DNA from: Phenylobacterium haematophilum
GTDB taxonomy: Bacteria > Pseudomonadota > Alphaproteobacteria > Caulobacterales > Caulobacteraceae
Direction of reading: 5' to 3'
Assembly: GCF_014196295.1 (NCBI RefSeq)
Contig: NZ_JACIDK010000001.1
Location: 140,785 to 204,784 of the forward strand
Length of the DNA: 64,000 nucleotides
This document shows, piece after piece, positions 60,043 through 64,000 of the stretch; position 1 is the stretch's first letter, and each line of letters begins with the position of its first letter. The notes below the pieces were generated by a model. It ran no database searches. It was not told the origin of the DNA and saw only the letters and a list, made by a program, of their open reading frames with translations. The position numbers were made by a program, and so were the translations under genes.

Positions 60043-60498
60043 TTAGCCCGCGCGCGCGAATGTGAAGCGGCGGTGGCCGATCCAGCTGGTCGCCACCGGC
60101 ACGACGATCGCCAGGGCATGGCCGATGGTCTCGGCGTGCCAGGTGAAGCCGATGGCCGGGAACACGCCGCGCACCAGCAGCGTCGCGGTCAGGAAGGTCA
60201 GGGTCGCGCCGATCGCGTTGACGATCGCGAAGTTGCGCGCCTGCACGCCGATCGGCAGCGGCGAGCCGGGAAACACCAGCAGGCGGAACAGCACGAAGGC
60301 GACGGCCATGCCCGTGGCGTAGGCGCATATCACCGCGGCTTCAAACGGCAGCACCAGGCTCCAGGCGAAGCGCGAGGTGAAGTTCGTACCGGCCGCCAGG
60401 CCGCCGACGGTCAGGAACCGCGCAAAGCGCAGCACATCGAAACCCAGCGGCTTCCAGCCAGGGCCCGCGGTCAGAACGTGTTCGTCGATCGACGCCAT
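60043..60498 (-). CDS. GtrA family membrane protein
   Basis: A 151-residue protein with four hydrophobic helices and the GtrA pattern: FARFLTVGGLAAGTNF at the first helix, a VICAYATGMAVAFVLFRLLV second, and the C-terminal basic SWIGHRRFTF. GtrA proteins flip or help transfer lipid-linked sugars, usually next to a glycosyltransferase; none is next to it here. It is divergent in function from the kdp genes but on the same strand. Confidence 0.87.
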   Translation of the reverse strand: MASIDEHVLTAGPGWKPLGFDVLRFARFLTVGGLAAGTNFTSRFAWSLVLPFEAAVICAYATGMAVAFVLFRLLVFPGSPLPIGVQARNFAIVNAIGATLTFLTATLLVRGVFPAIGFTWHAETIGHALAIVVPVATSWIGHRRFTFARAG

Positions 60499-60600
60499 GA
60501 CGGCGATCCTGGCGCGCCATGGTTGAGAAAACGCTCACGCGGCCTCAATTTTCTCCCGCAACCCCTTGTTAAGGTAGATGCGGCGGCCGCCCGAGGGCGG

Positions 60601-60948
60601 CTAGACCGGATCGACCCGGAAGTAGCGTTCGGCCTGTTCGCTCCAGCCGTAAGCTGTGTCGTTCATCTGATCGCGATCATAGCCCGGACTGTTCTTCAGC
60701 AGGTCCTTGCCCAGATCGGTGAGGTAGCTGTCCGAGGCCTCGTCATAGCGCAGCGCCCGCCAGGGGATCGGGTGGAACTTGCCGCTCGCGCCGAACAGCC
60801 CTCCGAACTCCAGCGCCACGAACCGAGCCTGGCCGGTGTCGCGCTCGAAATAGATCTCGCGGATCGTGCCGAGCTTCTTGCCGGAAGCGTCCTTCAACGG
60901 CGCGCCCAACAGGTTGGCGCTGCGGATCATCAGGCTGTCCAGGCTCAT
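60601..60948 (-). CDS. PRC-barrel domain protein
   Basis: A 115-residue protein. The N-terminal ~75 residues form a PRC-barrel: LMIRSANLLGAPLKDASGKK, LGTIREIYFERDTGQARFVA, LEFGGLFGASGKFHPIPW and RALRYDEASDSYL. A short Tyr-rich tail follows. Soluble PRC-barrel proteins take part in various assemblies or stress responses; no specific role can be given. Confidence 0.88.
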   Translation of the reverse strand: MSLDSLMIRSANLLGAPLKDASGKKLGTIREIYFERDTGQARFVALEFGGLFGASGKFHPIPWRALRYDEASDSYLTDLGKDLLKNSPGYDRDQMNDTAYGWSEQAERYFRVDPV

Positions 60949-61007
60949 TGCGTCCCTCCAATTCCGCGTGGGGAACGCCTAGCTGCGCTGTTCGATCCCG
61001 GAGGATT

Positions 61008-61952
61008 CTAGGCGGCGCTCACCTTGCGCTCCTTGGTTCGCCGCTCGGTCACCGTTTCGGGGGTGAGGGGGTGGCGGCACTCGCTGCAGATCACCACGCT
61101 GTCGACTGGATGGCCGCACTGGTTGTGGGTGACGATGACCGGCGGCTGGTCGTCCTCGAGCAACCACTTGTCAGCCCAGATCAGCAGGGCCAGGGCGTGC
61201 GGATAGAGGTCCTTGCCCTTCTTGGTCAGCCAGTATTCGTAGCGCGGCGGCGACATCTCGTAGAGCCGCCGCTCGAACACGCCGTTGGCCACCAGAACGC
61301 GCAGGCGGTCGGTCAGGATGTTGGTGGCGATGTCCAGCATCGACTGGATGTCGTCGAAGCGGTGGATGCCGAAGTACTGGGTCGAGATGACCAGGCCCGT
61401 CCAGCGGTCGCCGGTCATGTCGACCACGTCGGCCGCCTGCCGGGGGGCGTCCTCCGCGCCGGACTGGCGGCGACGGTGCAGGCGGGCGATCTCGACCTCT
61501 TCGTAGCCCGCGCCCGGACCCGGATGGTGGCTGCAGGTGTGCAGCGAGATGTCGCCGCCGCAGTGGCGGCAGACCATCATCGGCAGCATCGACTTGCCGC
61601 ACTCGGTGTGGACGAGCCCAGCCGGGCCGTTGGGCGCGGTGGCGTCCCAGCGGATGCCCCAGCACCAGGCGATCAGCACCGAGTCGAACAGGTCCAGGCC
61701 CATCGGCGTCAGGTGATAGGACTGGCGCGCCGCGCCTTCGCGATGGGCGCGCTGCTCGAAGATGCCGCTGGCGACCAGGCCTCGCAGGCGGTTCGACAGG
61801 GTGTTCCGCGGCGCGCCGGTGCGCGCGCGGAACTCCTCGTAGCGTGTCGCCCCGCGGAACGCCTCCTGGATGATCAGCTGACTCCAGCGGTCGCCGATCG
61901 TGTTCAGCGCTCGGTGGACGGAGTTTTTGACGATCTTGCGGGTGCGGGCCAT
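61008..61952 (-). CDS. Tandem HxlR-type winged-helix regulator with two zinc-ribbon-like segments
   Basis: A 314-residue protein. Each half has an HxlR winged helix: GDRWSQLIIQEAFRGATRYE with RNTLSNRLRGLVASGIF, and GDRWTGLVISTQYFGIHRFD with TNILTDRLRVLVANGVF. After each domain comes a Cys pair region: MVCRHCGGDIS in the first half and VICSECRHPLT in the second. It is therefore an internal duplication that could bind DNA as a single-chain pseudo-dimer. ATG at 61952 is behind AGGAG. Its targets and signal are unknown. Confidence 0.85.
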   Translation of the reverse strand: MARTRKIVKNSVHRALNTIGDRWSQLIIQEAFRGATRYEEFRARTGAPRNTLSNRLRGLVASGIFEQRAHREGAARQSYHLTPMGLDLFDSVLIAWCWGIRWDATAPNGPAGLVHTECGKSMLPMMVCRHCGGDISLHTCSHHPGPGAGYEEVEIARLHRRRQSGAEDAPRQAADVVDMTGDRWTGLVISTQYFGIHRFDDIQSMLDIATNILTDRLRVLVANGVFERRLYEMSPPRYEYWLTKKGKDLYPHALALLIWADKWLLEDDQPPVIVTHNQCGHPVDSVVICSECRHPLTPETVTERRTKERKVSAA

Positions 61953-62094
61953 GGGTCTCCTGCATCCAGGCGTATAGCCGCACAACCCCCCTGTCCAGTT
62001 GGGATTGGCCGCTTCCGACGCCAGTTCCGCCGAGGCAGGTCCGTTTTTGAAAGCAACGCCGGACTTCGCCTTGAGGGAGCCGCAGCCCGCCGCC

Positions 62095-63282
62095 TCAGAA
62101 CCCGAGCTGACGCCCGGCCAGGTCGCGCAGGATCTCTTCCGAGCCGCCGCCGATCACGAAGATGCGCGCTTCGCGATAGATGCGCTCGACGCGGTTGTCG
62201 CCGGTGTACGCGCGGCCGCCCAGAACCTGCAGGCTCTCGCGGGCCACGAACTCCAGGGTCGTCGTCGCCTGGACCTTCATCATCGCCAGCTCGGCCACCG
62301 GCGTCTCGCCGCGCTGGAAGCGCCAGACCAGGATGTCGAGAAAGGCGTAGCAGGCGTTCACCCGCTGGATCATCTCGACGATCTTGTGGCGGATGGCCTG
62401 GTGGTCGATCAACCGCTGGCCGAAGGTATGACGCTGGCGCGACCAGTCGATGGCCTCCGAGATGGCCGTGCGAGCCATGGCCAGGGTGGCGGCGATGCCG
62501 CTGAAGCGCTCGATGTTGAACTGGTTGGCCAGGCCCGCGAAGCCGCGGTTCTCAACCCCGATCAGGTTGGCGGCCGGCACCTCGACATTGTCGAAGGTGA
62601 GCGTGCCGTTATTGCCGTTGTACCAGCCAAGGCCCTTAACAGGAGCGCTTGAGACGCCGGGGCGATCGGCTTCGATCATCAGCAGCGACAGGCCGCCGAC
62701 GCCGGGACCGCCGGTGCGGACCGCGGTCAGCAGGAAGTCGGCGCGGGTGGCGCCTGAGATCAGCGTCTTCCCGCCGTTGACGATGTAGCTGTCGCCGCGC
62801 TTTTCGGCCGTCGTCTGGAAGGCGCCGACGTCCGAACCGCCCGAGGGCTCGGTGACTGCAAAGGCGATCTTCCTTTCGCCGCGCAGGATCGGCCTGGCCA
62901 CGCGCTCGCGCATCTCCTCGGGGCCGAAGGCGATGATCGGGGGTAGGGCGATCCAATGGGTCGCGAGATCGGCGAACACCACGCCTGACCCTGCCCGGAA
63001 GAACTCCTCGGCGAAGATGATGCGGTGATAGAGGTCGATGTCCTCGCCGGTGCCGCCCAGCTCTTCCGAAAAGCCCATGCCCAGCGCGCCGGCCTTGGCG
63101 GCCTTCACATAGAGCTCGTCAGGGAAGGTCGCGGCCGCGTCCCATGCGTCGAGGTTCGGATTGATCTCCGCCTCGATGAAGTTCCGCAGCTGCTGACGCC
63201 AGGCATCGTGCTTCTCGGTCAGGAACGGGCTCGGCGGGCGCAGCCCATCGAAATCCAGGCGAGGTTTGTCCGCCGCAGCCAT
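62095..63282 (-). CDS. Acyl-CoA dehydrogenase
   Basis: A 395-residue FAD enzyme that introduces a double bond into an acyl-CoA. The features are LGMGFSEELGGTGED, the FAD motif FAVTEPSGGSDVGAFQTTAE with GGKTLISGATRADF, and the C-terminal RQRHTFGQRLIDHQAIRHKI and QVLGGRAYTGDNRVERIYRE. The usual C-terminal YEGT-type catalytic Glu segment reads IGGGSEEI, so the base may lie elsewhere as in some subfamilies. ATG at 63282 is behind GGGAGGA. It may act with the acyl-CoA ligase next door. Confidence 0.92.
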   Translation of the reverse strand: MAAADKPRLDFDGLRPPSPFLTEKHDAWRQQLRNFIEAEINPNLDAWDAAATFPDELYVKAAKAGALGMGFSEELGGTGEDIDLYHRIIFAEEFFRAGSGVVFADLATHWIALPPIIAFGPEEMRERVARPILRGERKIAFAVTEPSGGSDVGAFQTTAEKRGDSYIVNGGKTLISGATRADFLLTAVRTGGPGVGGLSLLMIEADRPGVSSAPVKGLGWYNGNNGTLTFDNVEVPAANLIGVENRGFAGLANQFNIERFSGIAATLAMARTAISEAIDWSRQRHTFGQRLIDHQAIRHKIVEMIQRVNACYAFLDILVWRFQRGETPVAELAMMKVQATTTLEFVARESLQVLGGRAYTGDNRVERIYREARIFVIGGGSEEILRDLAGRQLGF

Positions 63283-63521
63283 CAGTTCGTCCTCCCGACT
63301 TGTTACTTGCGAAATGATACTAATGGGGTGCGCAGAGCGGGGCAATGGGTCAGCCGCATCGCCAGGGACATTTCTATGCGTGTCATCCCGGAAAGCGCGC
63401 AGCGCCTGTCCGGCACCCATTCGCGCAAGCATAGCCAGGCGTGGCGCGGCCGTGACGCCGCCCGCGTATCCGGTGTTCATGCGTCCCGGTCTTGCTTCGC
63501 AAACCCGGATGAAACGGGGCG

Positions 63522-64000
63522 CTAGGCCAGCGCCGCCCGCAACTCGCGCTTCAGAACCTTGCCGACCGGATTGCGGGGCAGGCCAGGCAGGATCTCTAGC
63601 CGCTCGATCTGCTTGAACACCGCGACCTTGCGCTCGCCGGTCAGGAAGGCGTTGATCGCCTCGCGGTCCACGGTCTTGCCCGGTCGAGGCGTCACGAAGG
63701 CGCAGACCCGCTCGCCCAGCCGCTCGTCGGGCACGCCGACCACCGCGGCCTCGGCGATTTCCGGGTGCGCCATCAGGTGGCCCTCAAGCTCCTCGGACGA
63801 GATGTTCACCCCGCCGCGGATGATGATGTCCTTCAGCCGCCCGACGAAGCGGTAGTACTGCGCCCGGTCGCCGGCGATCTCGAACAGGTCCCCAGTGCGG
63901 AACCAGCCCTGGGCGTCGAACGCCTTGGCGGTCAGCTCCGGCGCGCGCCAATAGCCGGCGAACACGGTCGGCCCCTTGATCCGCATCTCGCCCGGGCGGC
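63522..64000 (-). CDS. Acyl-CoA synthetase (AMP-binding), C-terminal part, truncated by window edge
   Basis: The C-terminal ~160 residues of an ANL-family ligase: GWFRTGDLFEIAGDRAQYYR (A8 hinge region), FVGRLKDIIIRGGVNISSEE (core A8 motif), LEGHLMAHPEIAEAAVVGVP and the catalytic Lys in NPVGKVLKREL. It activates a carboxylic acid with ATP and joins it to CoA. The frame continues past base 64000. It lies upstream of the acyl-CoA dehydrogenase gene on the same strand, separated by 239 bp without a supported gene, suggesting a fatty or aromatic acid catabolic cluster. Confidence 0.9.
   Translation of the reverse strand, partial: RPGEMRIKGPTVFAGYWRAPELTAKAFDAQGWFRTGDLFEIAGDRAQYYRFVGRLKDIIIRGGVNISSEELEGHLMAHPEIAEAAVVGVPDERLGERVCAFVTPRPGKTVDREAINAFLTGERKVAVFKQIERLEILPGLPRNPVGKVLKRELRAALA

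Noticed and set aside
60948..62504. 518-codon plus-strand frame opposite the HxlR gene
   Set aside because: Shadow composition and no motif; the HxlR duplicate domains on the minus strand explain the region.

Overview
This window is GC-rich, gene-dense chromosome from an alphaproteobacterium. The gene content suggests the Caulobacterales (Caulobacter/Phenylobacterium type), but no rRNA or other strong taxonomic marker is present, so the genus is an inference. Genes are tightly packed. Many same-strand neighbours share an ATGA or TGATG overlap, and many convergent pairs end on the same four bases. The window opens inside an amidohydrolase gene and closes inside an acyl-CoA ligase gene.

Layout. 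1-9.8 kb: amidohydrolase tail, a Pit phosphate transporter with its DUF47 partner, a polytopic membrane protein, an exported YtcJ-like amidohydrolase, a DUF1254/DUF1214 protein, a TetR/MFS divergent pair and an exported cyclophilin. 9.8-15.5 kb: a PadR-DUF1700-DUF2807 operon with a probable PadR operator, then the conserved tesA/ybbA/ybbP-like block. 15.5-24.2 kb: small proteins, PilZ, an HPP-CBS membrane protein, an NADP-malic enzyme fused to a phosphotransacetylase-like domain, a TonB-dependent receptor, a decayed MFS gene abutting a decayed SURF1 fragment, and a receiver-domain protein.

24.3-32.4 kb is a prophage remnant of about 8.1 kb. It is flanked by a 74-bp direct repeat that contains the 5' half of tRNA-Lys(CTT). 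On the minus strand it carries a compact integration operon (small proteins, DUF4326, tyrosine integrase, GIY-YIG nuclease). On the plus strand it carries one large virion-like protein and a lysis cassette (holin-like, GH24 endolysin, inner and outer spanin). A small gene between the two spanins resembles the Acb2/Tad1 anti-defence family. Two imperfect tRNAs lie near the right end. No terminase, capsid or replication genes are visible, so the element looks deleted and defective.

32.4-39.6 kb: a decayed gene, a stand-alone Hpt protein, chorismate mutase, then a LysR regulator divergent from an assimilatory sulfate-reduction operon (cobA, DUF2849, sulfite reductase, DUF934, cysH, ferredoxin-NADP reductase). 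A long near-perfect palindrome lies in the divergent promoter. 39.7-51.9 kb: an AAA ATPase, a cytosolic-type arylsulfatase, a 3D-domain protein, GST, S1/P1 nuclease, Nudix hydrolase, a low-affinity iron permease-family protein, FolD, and an Mla-type lipid transport operon. 51.9-60 kb: a complete kdpFABCDE potassium operon with two extra single-helix micropeptides. The right end holds GtrA, PRC-barrel, a tandem-HxlR regulator, an acyl-CoA dehydrogenase and the acyl-CoA ligase tail.

All calls come from reading translations and motifs by eye; no database search was run.
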